Shown in pieces: positions 19,485 through 29,311 of a stretch of 64,000 bases of DNA. The stretch is from Photobacterium lipolyticum. GTDB lineage: Bacteria; Pseudomonadota; Gammaproteobacteria; Enterobacterales; Vibrionaceae. A program made the translations under genes and the position numbers. The stretch covers positions 496,001 through 560,000 of the forward strand of contig NZ_PYMC01000002.1 in NCBI RefSeq assembly GCF_003026475.1. The letters are read 5' to 3'. The first letter of the stretch is position 1; every line of letters begins with the position of its first letter. The notes beneath the pieces were generated by a model. The model had not been told where the DNA came from, did no database searches, and saw only the letters and a program-made list of their open reading frames with translations.

Positions 19485-20713
19485 CCCGCCGCGTTGTTGT
19501 TACAGGTATGTCTGGTGTTACCGCCTTCGGTAAGGACTGGGCAAGCATCGAGCCTAAACTCCGTGCATGTGAGAATGCCACGGTGTACATGACGGACTAT
19601 GAGCAGTATGACGGTTTAAATACCAAGCTTGCGGCCCCCATCGAAGACTTCACGTTACCCAAACATTACACCCGTAAAAAGATCCGCTCAATGGGCCGGG
19701 TTTCCAAGCTTTCCACTCTTGCAACTGAAAATGCCCTGCTCCAAAGCGGCTTGATCGATAACGAAGTACTGACCAACGGCCAGACCGGTATTGCTTACGG
19801 TTCATCAACGGGCAGTACCGCGGCAATCGGAGCCTTTGGTGTGATGCTAAATGAAAAGACCACCAAAGCGATTAACGCGACCACTTATGTACAGATGATG
19901 CCGCACACCTCCGCGGTTAATGTCGGTCTGTTCTTTGGTTTGCGTGGGCGGGTGATCCCGACCAGCAGTGCCTGTACATCTGGCAGCCAGGCAATTGGTT
20001 ATGCTTATGAAGCCATTAAACATGGCTACCAGACCGTAATGGTTGCCGGCGGTGCAGAAGAGCTATGCCCGACTGAATCCGCGGTCTTTGATACTCTGTT
20101 TGCGACCAGCTTGAAAAACGACGCGCCGAAGTCAACTCCCCGTCCTTACGATACTGAACGTGATGGCCTGGTGATCGGTGAAGGTGCGGGTACATTAGTA
20201 CTGGAAGAGTACGAACATGCCGTTGCCCGCGGGGCGAAAATTTATGCAGAACTTGTCGGCTTTGCCAGCAACTGCGATGCTGCCCACGTCACCCAGCCCC
20301 AAATGGAAACAATGCAGATCTGTATGGAAATGGCACTGAAAGATGCCGGCCTGTCGGCCGATGCCATCGACTATATTTCCGCCCATGGTACCGCAACTGA
20401 GAAAGGCGATATTGCTGAGAGTAATGCCACGGCCAACATCTTCGGCAACAAAGCGCCGATCAGTTCGCTAAAGAGCTACTTCGGTCATACCTTAGGTGCC
20501 TGTGGTGCCATTGAAGCGTGGTTAAGTTTGGAGATGATGAACAGCGGCTGGTTTACCCCTACTCTGAATCTAGACCACATTGATGAACGCTGCGGCGACC
20601 TCGACTACATTACCGGGCCAGGCCGCGAGTTAGATTGTCAGTACATTATGAGCAATAACTTTGCCTTTGGTGGGCTCAACACCTCACTGATATTCAAGCG
20701 CTGGCAGGGCTGA
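19481..20713 (+). CDS. apeR: Beta-ketoacyl-ACP synthase (ApeR)
   Basis: 410 aa KAS with C165 in PTSSACTSGSQ, His in SAHGTATEKGD and His in SYFGHTLGACG. It is the second, homodimer-type KS of APE systems, placed last in the operon and thought to start or prime the chain. Two hairpins follow the stop. Confidence 0.9.
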   Translation: MTRRVVVTGMSGVTAFGKDWASIEPKLRACENATVYMTDYEQYDGLNTKLAAPIEDFTLPKHYTRKKIRSMGRVSKLSTLATENALLQSGLIDNEVLTNGQTGIAYGSSTGSTAAIGAFGVMLNEKTTKAINATTYVQMMPHTSAVNVGLFFGLRGRVIPTSSACTSGSQAIGYAYEAIKHGYQTVMVAGGAEELCPTESAVFDTLFATSLKNDAPKSTPRPYDTERDGLVIGEGAGTLVLEEYEHAVARGAKIYAELVGFASNCDAAHVTQPQMETMQICMEMALKDAGLSADAIDYISAHGTATEKGDIAESNATANIFGNKAPISSLKSYFGHTLGACGAIEAWLSLEMMNSGWFTPTLNLDHIDERCGDLDYITGPGRELDCQYIMSNNFAFGGLNTSLIFKRWQG

Positions 20714-20762
20714 CTTTAACTTAGCGCTTATCTGCTAAAGCGTTTTTACAGAAACAAAAGCC

Positions 20763-20786
20763 GGAAGCCCCTGAACGGGGCTTTCC
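20763..20786 (+). terminator. Terminator at the end of the APE operon
   Basis: GGAAGCCCC / GGGGCTTTCC hairpin with a TGAAC-type loop, about 50 bases after apeR. Just before it a weaker CGCTT / AAGCG stem followed by TTTTT (about 20725-20747) may act together with it. Confidence 0.7.
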
Positions 20787-20897
20787 TTATCTGGCATCAA
20801 AACAAATCATCACAAATATTGATTAAATACCAAGCTGAATATTTTTATGATCCAATAAACCTAATCATTACCGCTGGTAGTATGTGAGGAGATCCCA

Positions 20898-22100
20898 TTG
20901 ATTATTACACCCGTTATTAAAGGGGTCGTTGCCCGTTCTGCCCATCCATTAGGCTGTCAGCAAGCCGTTCGCAATCAAATTAACTACGTAAAATCGGTCG
21001 CCCCCATTGATAACGGGCCGAAAAAAGTTCTGATATTAGGCGCCTCATCCGGTTTTGGTTTAGCCTCGCGTATCGCTCTTGCCTTTGGTGGTGCACAAGC
21101 AGATACCATCGGTGTCTCATTCGAACGGGGTCCCTGCGAAAAAGGCGTGGGCACAGCTGGCTGGTATAACAATATCTTTTTCCGCCAAGAAGCCGAAAAA
21201 GCGGGCCTGATTGGTAAAAACGTTATCGGTGATGCGTTTTCGCCACAAACCCGACAACAAGTGATTGATTACATCAGAACCGAGTTCGACGGCAAGCTGG
21301 ATTTAGTGGTTTACAGCCTGGCAACAGGCGTACGTCCCGATCCTGAAACCGGTGAAATGTGGCGATCTTCCATTAAAGCTATCGGCGAGCCCGTTACCGG
21401 GCCGACGATCAATCTTGAAACGGATACGATGGAACAAATGACCATCGAATCAGCGCTTGAACACGAAATTGAAGCGACAGAAAAAGTCATGGGCGGTGAA
21501 GACTGGGCCAGCTGGATTGACATTCTATCGGAGGCAGGTGTGCTTGCCGAAGGGTGTAAGACCGTGGCTTATTCTTATATCGGTGCAAAAAGTACCTACC
21601 CTATCTACCATCAGGGCACACTGGGACGAGCCAAGATGCACTTACATGCCACCAGCAATACCCTGAATGACAAACTGGCAGCCATTGGCGGCAGTGCCCA
21701 TGTCTCGGTATGTAAAGCCCTGGTCACCAAAGCCAGCGTCTTTATTCCTGCATTTTCACCCTACATCCTGGCACTGTTTAAAGTGATGAAAGACAAAGGC
21801 TTGCATGAAGGCTGTATCGAGCAAATGCAACGACTGTTTTCTGAACGGTTATACGGCACAGAACATACTGTGCCGGTTGATTCTCAGCGCCTGATCCGCA
21901 TTGATGACTGGGAGCTAAGCGATGATGTACAGCAGGAGGTTGCTAGCCTCATGAATCAAATAACCCACGATAATTTTGCGCAGATCGGTGATTATCATGG
22001 CTATAAATCTGACTTCATGCAGCTAAACGGTTTTGATCTTAAAGGCGTTGATTATCAATCCGATATCTGCATCGATAGCTTGCAAAGATTAATGCCGTAA
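20898..22100 (+). CDS. fabV: Trans-2-enoyl-ACP/CoA reductase FabV
   Basis: 400 aa, NADH-dependent enoyl reductase completing fatty acid elongation; the FabV type is insensitive to triclosan. The family opening MIITPVIKGVVARSAHPLG, the nucleotide-binding LILGASSGFGLASRIA and the catalytic Tyr-x8-Lys (Y237, K246 in YHQGTLGRAK) are all visible. TTG start at 20898, supported by GAGGAGA 8 bases upstream and by the conserved N-terminus. It has its own promoter region after the APE terminator. It could be the housekeeping ENR; its placement beside a polyene synthase is noteworthy because polyenes must escape this reaction. Confidence 0.93.
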   Translation: MIITPVIKGVVARSAHPLGCQQAVRNQINYVKSVAPIDNGPKKVLILGASSGFGLASRIALAFGGAQADTIGVSFERGPCEKGVGTAGWYNNIFFRQEAEKAGLIGKNVIGDAFSPQTRQQVIDYIRTEFDGKLDLVVYSLATGVRPDPETGEMWRSSIKAIGEPVTGPTINLETDTMEQMTIESALEHEIEATEKVMGGEDWASWIDILSEAGVLAEGCKTVAYSYIGAKSTYPIYHQGTLGRAKMHLHATSNTLNDKLAAIGGSAHVSVCKALVTKASVFIPAFSPYILALFKVMKDKGLHEGCIEQMQRLFSERLYGTEHTVPVDSQRLIRIDDWELSDDVQQEVASLMNQITHDNFAQIGDYHGYKSDFMQLNGFDLKGVDYQSDICIDSLQRLMP

Positions 22101-22564
22101 AGTTAACACTAAAACTCCCCGTTGCGAGCGGTGCGTAAGACTTAACGAGAGTTTTCCAGTCGATTTTAGCTGCTCTCTTTCAGAAAAGGAGCATGATGAC
22201 AAAAAGGAGCATGATGCACTGACTCGAAAATGCCCCATACCTTGATAGAGTCAAAACTCATTCATATCCTGTAAACTGGTTTTTGTCGTATCATAAGTAA
22301 CGTGGTGATGGGAATGGTTTGCAGGCATAGTTGCTTCATTTTATCGACCAAAGAAGCAATGTGATAGGTTTTTAAATGATGTATATAACACTACCTTAAT
22401 CTAGATTAAGTAATGCGATTTATATTATCGGTAATATTTGCCACAGCTGATCGCACATAGCAAAAATGGATAAAAAAAGAACAGCCATGCGTAAGTGTGG
22501 CTGTTCTTTTTTGTCCTTTATAAAGCTGATGAACAATACAAAACGATTATTAAGAGGATTGGAC
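22101..22564 (+). other. Intergenic region between fabV and the ene-reductase gene
   Basis: A long hairpin (AAAACTC / GAGTTTT, 22111-22155) probably ends fabV transcription. Two copies of AAAAGGAGCATGATG (22184-22198 and 22202-22216) form an 18-base tandem repeat. The rest is AT-rich with no credible gene, apart from the terminator-like hairpin listed separately. Confidence 0.6.
22472..22512 (+). terminator. Strong terminator-like hairpin in the leader of the ene-reductase gene
   Basis: A 13-bp perfect stem AAAAGAACAGCCA / TGGCTGTTCTTTT (22475-22487, 22498-22510) runs into TTTTTT. It ends 52 bases before the chosen TTG start of the next gene. It could be a late fabV terminator or an attenuator. 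Confidence 0.7.
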
Positions 22565-23677
22565 TTGAGCACTTTGTTTACAGAAACTCGCATTGGCAAC
22601 ATGGCATTAAAAAACCGCTTTGTTCGAAGCGCCACGTGGGAAAATATGGCGACAGAAGATGGCCATATGACGGATAAGTTATACGGCATCTACGAAGAGC
22701 TCGCTAAAGGTGAAGTCGGCCTAATTGTAACGGGTTATGCAAATATTGTAGAAGAAGAGAAGCCAAATGCCGGTATGATGGGGATGTACAATGATTCCTT
22801 TATCGATGAATACAAAAAGCTCACCGAGTTAGTCCACAACTATGACTCTAAAGTCATCATGCAACTTGCCTACGGTGGTACAAAAACCACTCACAATGTC
22901 GGTGAAAGGGTGATTTATGCACCAAGCGAAGTGTGCGAAAAAAGCACACAAACATTAGGTAAAGCGATGACCAAGGATGAAATAGATTACATCGTTCAGG
23001 CATTTGCTAAAGCAAGCCGAAGAGCCCAAGATTCTGGGTTTGATGGGGTTGAAATCCACGCGGCACATACTTATTTGATCAATCAGTTCTTAAGCCCATA
23101 TTACAACCGACGTGAAGATGAATACGGCGGTAGCTTAGATAATCGAATGAGATTCTTATTAGAGATCTATGCTGAAATCAGAAAGCTTGTCGGTGATGAG
23201 TACCCGATATTAGTTAAACTTACAGCATCTGAGTTTTTTGAGGGTGGCTTAACCTTTGACGAAACTCGCATGGTTTGTCAAAAATTAGAAGCGATTGGCG
23301 TGGATGCCATCATCATCTCGGGCAATATCCATGGTAAGGCGAATACCATGACTGGCGAGTCTTTTGACGGATATACTATCCAAGAAGAAGGTTACTTTCA
23401 TGAGTACGGTCATGTTATCAGCCAAGAGGTGAATGTCCCGGTTATTACCGTTGGCGGATTAACGGATATTGATGCGATAGAAGAAATTGCGAATACAACC
23501 AATATTCAATACTTTGCCCTATCAAGACCTTTGTTGTCTGAACCACATTTAATTAAACGCTGGAAAGAAGGCAACAGAGCACCAGTTGAGTGTGAAAGAT
23601 GCTCAAAATGTCGCACAAAACGTGGCAATTTCTGTGTTGTTAATAAGAAAAGAAAATCGCAATTCGCGAGCTTATAA
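22565..23677 (+). CDS. NADH:flavin oxidoreductase, old yellow enzyme family
   Basis: 370 aa FMN-binding TIM barrel. Motifs are RFVRSATWENMA at the N-terminus, EIHAAHTYLINQFLSP with the substrate-binding His, DEYGGSLDNRMRF, and TVGGLTDIDAI in the phosphate-binding part. It reduces activated C=C bonds with NAD(P)H. The C-terminus carries CxxC-x-x-K-like CERCSKCRTKRGNFC, as in the single-domain relatives of bile-acid/dienoyl reductases, but no Fe-S/FAD module follows. The TTG at 22565 is chosen: AAGAGGA is 8 bases upstream, the family N-terminus begins there, and an upstream start would place a terminator hairpin inside the gene. Confidence 0.88.
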   Translation: MSTLFTETRIGNMALKNRFVRSATWENMATEDGHMTDKLYGIYEELAKGEVGLIVTGYANIVEEEKPNAGMMGMYNDSFIDEYKKLTELVHNYDSKVIMQLAYGGTKTTHNVGERVIYAPSEVCEKSTQTLGKAMTKDEIDYIVQAFAKASRRAQDSGFDGVEIHAAHTYLINQFLSPYYNRREDEYGGSLDNRMRFLLEIYAEIRKLVGDEYPILVKLTASEFFEGGLTFDETRMVCQKLEAIGVDAIIISGNIHGKANTMTGESFDGYTIQEEGYFHEYGHVISQEVNVPVITVGGLTDIDAIEEIANTTNIQYFALSRPLLSEPHLIKRWKEGNRAPVECERCSKCRTKRGNFCVVNKKRKSQFASL

Positions 23678-24060
23678 AATAAGTAGCAACATATCTCTAT
23701 TTAGTAATGAGTCAGCGAATTATTGCTGACTCATTCATAGCCAGTTAACAGTAATTTGGGTTAGATTTGGTAATATTGGTGAGGTATGCCGAATCACTTC
23801 AACCTGAGATTTGACTTCTGCTCTTATCGGTTGGTTACTCTTAAACGGGCATTGCGCGAAAACGAGGTGTTCGTGTATGGTATGCCTATCAGTACAAGTG
23901 TGTGCATTTCCCCGACATTTCACCCCAAAGTTATATAGTATTGGGCAAAAGCCTACCTCCAACATTTACTTTAATTAATTGATAATTAACTATTTAATCA
24001 TTTTTTGCAATAATGTTAATATATTAAATTATCACTTTATTAGAAAGCTGGGTCTTAAAA
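23678..24060 (+). other. Intergenic region with a hairpin
   Basis: The palindrome AATGAGTCAGC / GCTGACTCATT (23707-23736) follows the ene-reductase and may end its transcript, although it lacks a T-run. The rest holds no gene I can support; short open frames on both strands have no ribosome binding site or family match. The last 100 bases are very AT-rich and likely contain the promoter for the next gene. Confidence 0.5.
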
Positions 24061-24477
24061 ATGTCTAAATGGAAAAACACAAAAAAAGTTCTTATGTATA
24101 CAAGTCCATTAGCATGGTTAGTGGCTGAAGGTGCACAAAAATCAACAGAGTTAATGTCACTTGCATCGAATAAAAGTCTAAGTGAACTGAAGCTTGAGGC
24201 TGAGAAACAGAAAGTTCAAATGCAATTTGCTCAAGAGCAAGCAAAAGTTGAACAAGAGTTAGCTATTGCAAGACGAATAGATAATGCTGAAGAAGTTGAA
24301 ATCGAAGAGTTTTATGACAATTCAGCTAGCGGTAAAGCAGGTCTTACTCTAGATGGTGCCAACGAAACTGCATCACTAGGGGCTTCTGGCGAAGGCCGTA
24401 AAGTTACAAAAAGAGTTTATCACTTTCGAGGTCGAGCTAAAGAGGAATCTATAACTCAATTAATGGAAGAAAATTAA
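24061..24477 (+). CDS. Hypothetical small coiled-coil protein
   Basis: 138 aa, family not recognised. A hydrophobic patch VLMYTSPLAWLVAEG near residues 10-25 is followed by a Glu/Gln/Lys-rich coiled coil at about 35-75 (ELKLEAEKQKVQMQFAQEQ). A Gly/Ser-rich stretch and a basic tail (KVTKRVYHFRGRAKEE) complete it. AGAAAGCTGGG upstream is a poor ribosome site, yet codon use is ordinary and the frame is uninterrupted. AT-rich, unlike the GC-rich operon that follows. It stands alone. Confidence 0.6.
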   Translation: MSKWKNTKKVLMYTSPLAWLVAEGAQKSTELMSLASNKSLSELKLEAEKQKVQMQFAQEQAKVEQELAIARRIDNAEEVEIEEFYDNSASGKAGLTLDGANETASLGASGEGRKVTKRVYHFRGRAKEESITQLMEEN

Positions 24478-24684
24478 GTAATTTATACGCTAGGAATTGA
24501 TTACTTAGCAAGTTAGAAGTAGCACATTCTTCACTCTCAGTTCCAGGAAAAATAATTCCCTCGTTCCCCTGCACAATGTATGGGATTGGAATGTCAAGGA
24601 AAGTGGAGGGAGATTCAGCCTGGGATTAAGTCTGCTGCCTGTGGAAAATGGCTATACTGAACAAAGCATTAGTGGAGAAATGTT

Positions 24685-25425
24685 ATGTCAGCGGATCGGC
24701 CCCCCCATGAGGCACTCGGCGAAAATGTTGTTTTCCATGTCCATAACGTCACCAAGGTTTACCAGATGGGTGAGGTACAGGTACGTGCTCTGCGCGGGGT
24801 GGATCTGGATTTGTATCGGGGGGAGTTTACTGTGCTGCTGGGGGCCTCGGGCAGCGGTAAGTCGACCCTGCTCAATATTCTCGGCGGACTGGATACACCG
24901 ACTGACGGTCACGTGTTTTATGCCGACCGCGATCTGACCCGGGCCGTCGAGAGCGAGCTGACGGAATACCGGCGCTACCACGTCGGTTTTGTTTTTCAGT
25001 TTTACAATCTGATCCCCAGCCTTACGGCAAGGGAAAACGTGGCCGTGGTGACCGAAATTGCCCAGTCGCCAATGAAACCGGATGAGGCGCTGCAACTGGT
25101 CGGCTTGGGTGAGCGACTGGATCACTTCCCGGCCCAGCTATCCGGGGGAGAACAGCAGCGGGTGGCGATCGCCCGCGCGATTGCCAAACAACCGGAAGTC
25201 TTGTTATGTGATGAGCCGACCGGGGCGTTGGATTCCGAAACCGGGATTGTGGTACTTGAAGCCTTGCAGCGTGTTAACCGGGAGCTAGGTACTACCACGG
25301 TCGTCATCACCCATAACGCCGGTATTGCACAAATGGCGGATCGCGTCATCCATCTGGCCGACGGGCTGATCAGCAGGGTTGAGATCAACAAGACCCGCCT
25401 GGCCCCCTGTGAACTAACATGGTGA
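24685..25425 (+). CDS. ABC transporter ATP-binding protein (LolD/MacB type)
   Basis: 246 aa ATPase with Walker [13 protein letters not shown]-loop [13 protein letters not shown], signature [14 protein letters not shown], Walker [13 protein letters not shown] and the switch His in VITHNAG. It energises the FtsX-type permease encoded 8 bases later. The ATG at 24685 follows GTGGAGAA. GC-rich relative to the genes on its left. Confidence 0.93.
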   Translation: MSADRPPHEALGENVVFHVHNVTKVYQMGEVQVRALRGVDLDLYRGEFTVLLGASGSGKSTLLNILGGLDTPTDGHVFYADRDLTRAVESELTEYRRYHVGFVFQFYNLIPSLTARENVAVVTEIAQSPMKPDEALQLVGLGERLDHFPAQLSGGEQQRVAIARAIAKQPEVLLCDEPTGALDSETGIVVLEALQRVNRELGTTTVVITHNAGIAQMADRVIHLADGLISRVEINKTRLAPCELTW

Positions 25426-25432
25426 CGCGGCG

Positions 25433-27796
25433 ATGAAGGCGATCGATAAAAAACTCTGGCGAGAGCTCTGGGCCATGCGGATGCAGGCCTTGGCCATTGC
25501 GATGGTCATTGTCGGCGGCGTCAGTATCTTCATCATGTCTTTGAGCACCCTCGATTCCCTGTATCAGACCCGTGAAACCTATTACCGCAACCATTCCTTT
25601 GCCCATGTGTTCGCTACCCTCAAGCGGGCACCGCTGTCGCTGGTAAGCCGCATTGAAGCGATTCCCGGCGTCGACAGGGTGGAAACCCGGGTGGTGGCTT
25701 ATGTGAATCTTGATATGGCAGGTTTTGATGATCCGGTCAGCGGGCATCTGTTGTCATTGCCCGATAACAGCCCGGGCCAGCTAAACCGGATCTACCTGCG
25801 CAAGGGACGGCTGCTTGAGCCGGGACACGACAGAGAAGTGCTGCTCAGCGAAGAATTCGCCCGCGCCCATAATCTGCAACCCGGCGCCCATTTGCGCGCC
25901 ACCATTAACGGGCGGCGTAAAACGCTCACCGTGGTCGGCCATGTTCTGTCCCCGGAGTATATCTACCAGATCGCTCCGGGCGCCATGTTTCCTGATTATC
26001 TGAGGTACGGCGTGTTATGGATGGCGCGAAAACCCCTGGCGACGGCTTATGACATGGACGGCGCGTTCAATGATGTTACCCTCACCCTTAGCAAGCACAC
26101 CAATGCACAGGCGGTTATCGACCGTCTCGATGAACTGTTGAAACCCTATGGCGGAACAGGTGCTATAGCCCGCGAGGACCAGCTTTCCCACCGTTTCTTG
26201 TCCGAAGAGCTTAAACAGCAGCGAACCATTGCCACCGTGTTCCCAATTATTTTTTTCGGAGTGGCCGCGTTTTTGCTCAATATCGTGACCAGCCGCCTGA
26301 TCAGCTTGCAGCGCGAGCAGATCGCCGTGCTCAAGGCATTTGGCTACAGCGACTTTGCTGTCGGGCTGCATTACACCAAGCTGGTGCTGGTCATCGTGTC
26401 GTTCGGCATCCTCGCCGGTATCGGCTTTGGGATCTGGATGGGCAAGGGCATGAGTAACATTTATATGACCTTCTATAGTCTGCCGTTTATGATCTATGTG
26501 CTCAGGCCCCAGGTGATTGTTGCCGCGGCCGCGATAAGCATGGCAGTTGCCATCCTCGGCACCTTGTATGCCGTTAACCGTGCCGCCAGGCTGCCTCCTG
26601 CTCAAGCCATGCGACCGGAGCCACCGTCGATTTTTCACCCAACGCTGGTGGAACGCCTGGGATTGCAACGCTGGTTTTCGCAGCCGACACGGATGATCCT
26701 GCGCCATATTGAACGCCGTCCGCTCAAATCTTTGCTGACGGTCCTGGGGATCAGTATGGCCGGCGCAACCATGATGATTGGCGGTTTTCAGGAAGGGGCT
26801 ATCGATCACATGGTTGAGGTACACTACGGGCTGAGCCAGCGCAGCGATATTACTGCCATTTATACCGAGCCGACGTCTCAGCGCTCGCTCTATTCCCTGC
26901 AGAGTCTGCAGGGGGTGGACCATGCCGAAGGTTTTCGTGCGGTAGCGGCGAAATTGCAATTTGAGCACCGTTTTTATCGCACCTCGGTGCAGGGTATTCC
27001 GCCGGGCGGCAAACTGATGCGGCTGCTTGATACCGAGCTTAAGGTTATCAATCTGCCGCAACAAGGTGTCATCCTCACCGATTACCTGGCCGAACTGCTG
27101 CAGATCCGGCCCGGAGACATGCTTACTGTTGAAGTTCTGGAAGGCAACCGTCCCACGGTCCGGGTGCCGGTGGTCGGTACCGCCAAAGAATACCTGGGAG
27201 TGAATGCCTACATGCAGCAGTCTGCCCTGAACCGATTACTCAAAGAAGGTAATACCATCAACGGTGCCCGGTTAAAAGTCGACCTGCGCTACCAGCGTCA
27301 GGTGTATGCCGAGCTTAAGGAGATGCCGCGCATTGCCGGCGTGGTCGAGCAAAAATCTGCCATCAAGGCTTTCTACAAAACCATGGAAGAGACCATTCTG
27401 TTCTTTACCTTTATCACCACCATGCTCGGCGGCAGCATCGCCTTTGGCGTGGTTTACAACAGCATGCGCATTGCACTGTCGGAACGCAACCGCGAACTGG
27501 CCAGCCTCCGGGTACTGGGTTTTCAGCGCAGTGAGATAGCTTATATTCTGCTGGGCGAGCTGGCGCTGCTGACATTGCTGGCCATACCGATCGGACTGCT
27601 TATCGGCCATGGCCTGTGTGCTTACCTGGCATTTAAGTTTGACTCCGATCTGTATCGCATCCCACTGGTTTTGGGCATGAACGTCTACGCGTTTGCCGCC
27701 CTGGTGGTGATTGTTTCATACCTTATCTCTGCCGTGATGATCTGGCGTAACCTGGCCCGTCTTGACATGGTGGCCGTTCTTAAAACCAAGGAGTAA
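25433..27796 (+). CDS. FtsX-like ABC transporter permease
   Basis: 787 aa, fused two-module permease. A membrane anchor at about 18-38 is followed by a MacB-like periplasmic domain. A cluster of three spans lies at about 265-390 ([16 protein letters not shown]...). A second periplasmic domain follows a span near 435-455, and a second FtsX cluster lies at about 655-785 ([22 protein letters not shown]). Such proteins move lipids, lipoproteins or hydrophobic compounds by mechanotransmission. It forms an operon with the ATPase and the HlyD adaptor; no TolC gene is present nearby. Confidence 0.92.
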   Translation: MKAIDKKLWRELWAMRMQALAIAMVIVGGVSIFIMSLSTLDSLYQTRETYYRNHSFAHVFATLKRAPLSLVSRIEAIPGVDRVETRVVAYVNLDMAGFDDPVSGHLLSLPDNSPGQLNRIYLRKGRLLEPGHDREVLLSEEFARAHNLQPGAHLRATINGRRKTLTVVGHVLSPEYIYQIAPGAMFPDYLRYGVLWMARKPLATAYDMDGAFNDVTLTLSKHTNAQAVIDRLDELLKPYGGTGAIAREDQLSHRFLSEELKQQRTIATVFPIIFFGVAAFLLNIVTSRLISLQREQIAVLKAFGYSDFAVGLHYTKLVLVIVSFGILAGIGFGIWMGKGMSNIYMTFYSLPFMIYVLRPQVIVAAAAISMAVAILGTLYAVNRAARLPPAQAMRPEPPSIFHPTLVERLGLQRWFSQPTRMILRHIERRPLKSLLTVLGISMAGATMMIGGFQEGAIDHMVEVHYGLSQRSDITAIYTEPTSQRSLYSLQSLQGVDHAEGFRAVAAKLQFEHRFYRTSVQGIPPGGKLMRLLDTELKVINLPQQGVILTDYLAELLQIRPGDMLTVEVLEGNRPTVRVPVVGTAKEYLGVNAYMQQSALNRLLKEGNTINGARLKVDLRYQRQVYAELKEMPRIAGVVEQKSAIKAFYKTMEETILFFTFITTMLGGSIAFGVVYNSMRIALSERNRELASLRVLGFQRSEIAYILLGELALLTLLAIPIGLLIGHGLCAYLAFKFDSDLYRIPLVLGMNVYAFAALVVIVSYLISAVMIWRNLARLDMVAVLKTKE

Positions 27797-27800
27797 GCTG

Positions 27801-29012
27801 ATGCGTACTATGTTGCAAAAACATCCCGTTATCATACTGTTCGTCGTACTGATCCTTGGCTTGCTGATCTGGGGCTTCTGGCCGCAGCCGGCGCTGATTG
27901 AAACCGTCGCGGTCAGGCGTGCGCCTTTGACCATCACTATTGAAGAAGAAGGCCGCACCCGGGTGATTGATCGTTATGTAATCTCGGCACCGGTGGACGG
28001 TGTTGCCTGCCGCGTGGAACTGAATGTCGGTGATCCGGTTGAGCAGCATCAGGATTTGCTGGGGATCACGCCTTTGGCATCACAGGTGCTCGATCCGCGC
28101 CGCCGAGCCGAGGCCGAGGCCCGAGTAGCAGCGGCCGGATCGGCGCTGGATGCCAGCAAGGAGCAGGCACGTGCCGCCGCCGCCGCTGAAAAATTGGCGA
28201 ATAATGAACTTAAACGGCTTGCACCTTTGATGGCCAAAGGGGTTATTTCACATGAGACTTTCGAACAGGCCGAAACCAGGCTGCAGACCAGTACCGCCGT
28301 CAGGCGCTCGGCTGACTTCAATGTTGAAGTGGCCCGATATGAACTCGAAGCTGCGCGCACGGCTTTGCGGTATTCGGCGGCAACCTCCGATAGTGCAACG
28401 GCAGAGCGAGTGCCGATTCGCTCCCCTGTCAGCGGGCGGATCCTCAAGGTTGCGCATGAGTGCGAGGGTCCGGTGCGGACCGGCGATCCCCTGCTGGAGG
28501 TCGGCGACCCCTCGGCGCTGGAAATTGAAGTGGATGTCCTTTCTGCCGATGCCGTAAAGATCAAGCCGGGAATGAAAGTACTGTTGGAACGCTGGGGGGG
28601 CGAACATCCGTTGGAAGGCACTGTGCGTATTATCGAGCCGGTCGGTTTTACCAAAATCTCTGCACTGGGCGTGGAAGAGCAACGGGTCTTAATCATTTCC
28701 GATTTCACTTCACCTGCCGAGCAATGGCAAAGGTTAGGCGACAGTTACCGTGTTGAGGCGCGCTTTATTTTGTGGCATCAGGAGGATGTATTGCAGGTGC
28801 CTGCCAGCAGCCTGTTCCGTTATAAAAACGGTTGGGCAGTGTTCGCAATGGAAAACCACCGTGCCAGGCTGCAAGTCGTTAAGGTCGGCCAGCGTAATGG
28901 CCTGGTAGCCCAGATCATAGAAGGTGTAACCGCGGGGGAAGCTGTCATCAACCACCCCAGCGATGAGGTCGAAGACGGCAAGCGGGTGACGGTGAGAACT
29001 TTGAAGCCTTGA
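27801..29012 (+). CDS. HlyD/RND-type periplasmic adaptor subunit
   Basis: 403 aa. A single N-terminal membrane span (IILFVVLILGLLIWGFW) leads into a barrel-sandwich domain (VISAPVDGVACRVELNVGD). An Ala-rich coiled-coil hairpin spans about 95-195, then come the second lipoyl half (VPIRSPVSGRILKV) and beta-barrel/MP domains. It links the permease to an outer-membrane channel, making this a tripartite exporter. The ATG at 27801, behind AAGGAGTAAGCTG, is chosen over an in-frame ATG at 27762 that would overlap the permease. Confidence 0.9.
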   Translation: MRTMLQKHPVIILFVVLILGLLIWGFWPQPALIETVAVRRAPLTITIEEEGRTRVIDRYVISAPVDGVACRVELNVGDPVEQHQDLLGITPLASQVLDPRRRAEAEARVAAAGSALDASKEQARAAAAAEKLANNELKRLAPLMAKGVISHETFEQAETRLQTSTAVRRSADFNVEVARYELEAARTALRYSAATSDSATAERVPIRSPVSGRILKVAHECEGPVRTGDPLLEVGDPSALEIEVDVLSADAVKIKPGMKVLLERWGGEHPLEGTVRIIEPVGFTKISALGVEEQRVLIISDFTSPAEQWQRLGDSYRVEARFILWHQEDVLQVPASSLFRYKNGWAVFAMENHRARLQVVKVGQRNGLVAQIIEGVTAGEAVINHPSDEVEDGKRVTVRTLKP

Positions 29013-29014
29013 TA

Positions 29015-29263
29015 TCAAGGGTTATCGGGATCACAACCGCTTTCTCTTACCCACAATCCTTTTTCACAATGCAAAAGCGCACCGCTACCACTACAAACAT
29101 AAGTGCCATCATCATAGGCAACATTATTAAAATAGCACTGCGGCAAATCTTCCACTTCCTGTGACAGAACATCAAACTCTTCATCCCCTTCTTCCAGAAT
29201 AGGAGACGTCTTTAGTTCTGGATCGGGAGCACCGACTGAAATATGAGTTACTAACTTTGTCAT
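29015..29263 (-). CDS. Small Cys-containing protein, DUF1496-like
   Basis: 82 aa. The C-terminal half, CYFNNVAYDDGTYVCSGSG followed by ALLHCEKGLWVRESGC, resembles the DUF1496 family of small vibrio/enteric proteins with a C-Y-x-N-x-x-Y motif and paired cysteines. No signal peptide is evident. GGACAAGACG lies upstream of the ATG. It is convergent with the HlyD gene (3 bases between stops) and may share a transcript with the small gene at 29312. Function unknown. Confidence 0.6.
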   Translation of the reverse strand: MTKLVTHISVGAPDPELKTSPILEEGDEEFDVLSQEVEDLPQCYFNNVAYDDGTYVCSGSGALLHCEKGLWVRESGCDPDNP

Positions 29264-29311
29264 CGTCTTGTCCTTTGGTTAATGTTCATTCTTTCAAAAA
29301 CACGTAATCAT

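Noticed and set aside
22466-22564. Upstream start of the ene-reductase
   Set aside because: It would include a perfect terminator hairpin within the coding sequence; a TTG with a better ribosome site fits the family start.
23735-23965. 76-codon minus-strand frame, considered as a transposase or zinc-finger relic
   Set aside because: A few Cys/His residues are present, but spacing fits no known zinc motif and there is no start signal; support is too weak.
26015-27064. 349-codon open frame on the minus strand
   Set aside because: It lies fully antisense to the FtsX-type permease, whose domains are unmistakable. The composition is His/Gln/Arg-rich without family motifs, as expected for the shadow of a GC-rich gene.
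28049-28708. 219-codon open frame on the minus strand
   Set aside because: Antisense shadow of the HlyD adaptor; Ser/Arg/Ala-rich, no ribosome site and no family match.
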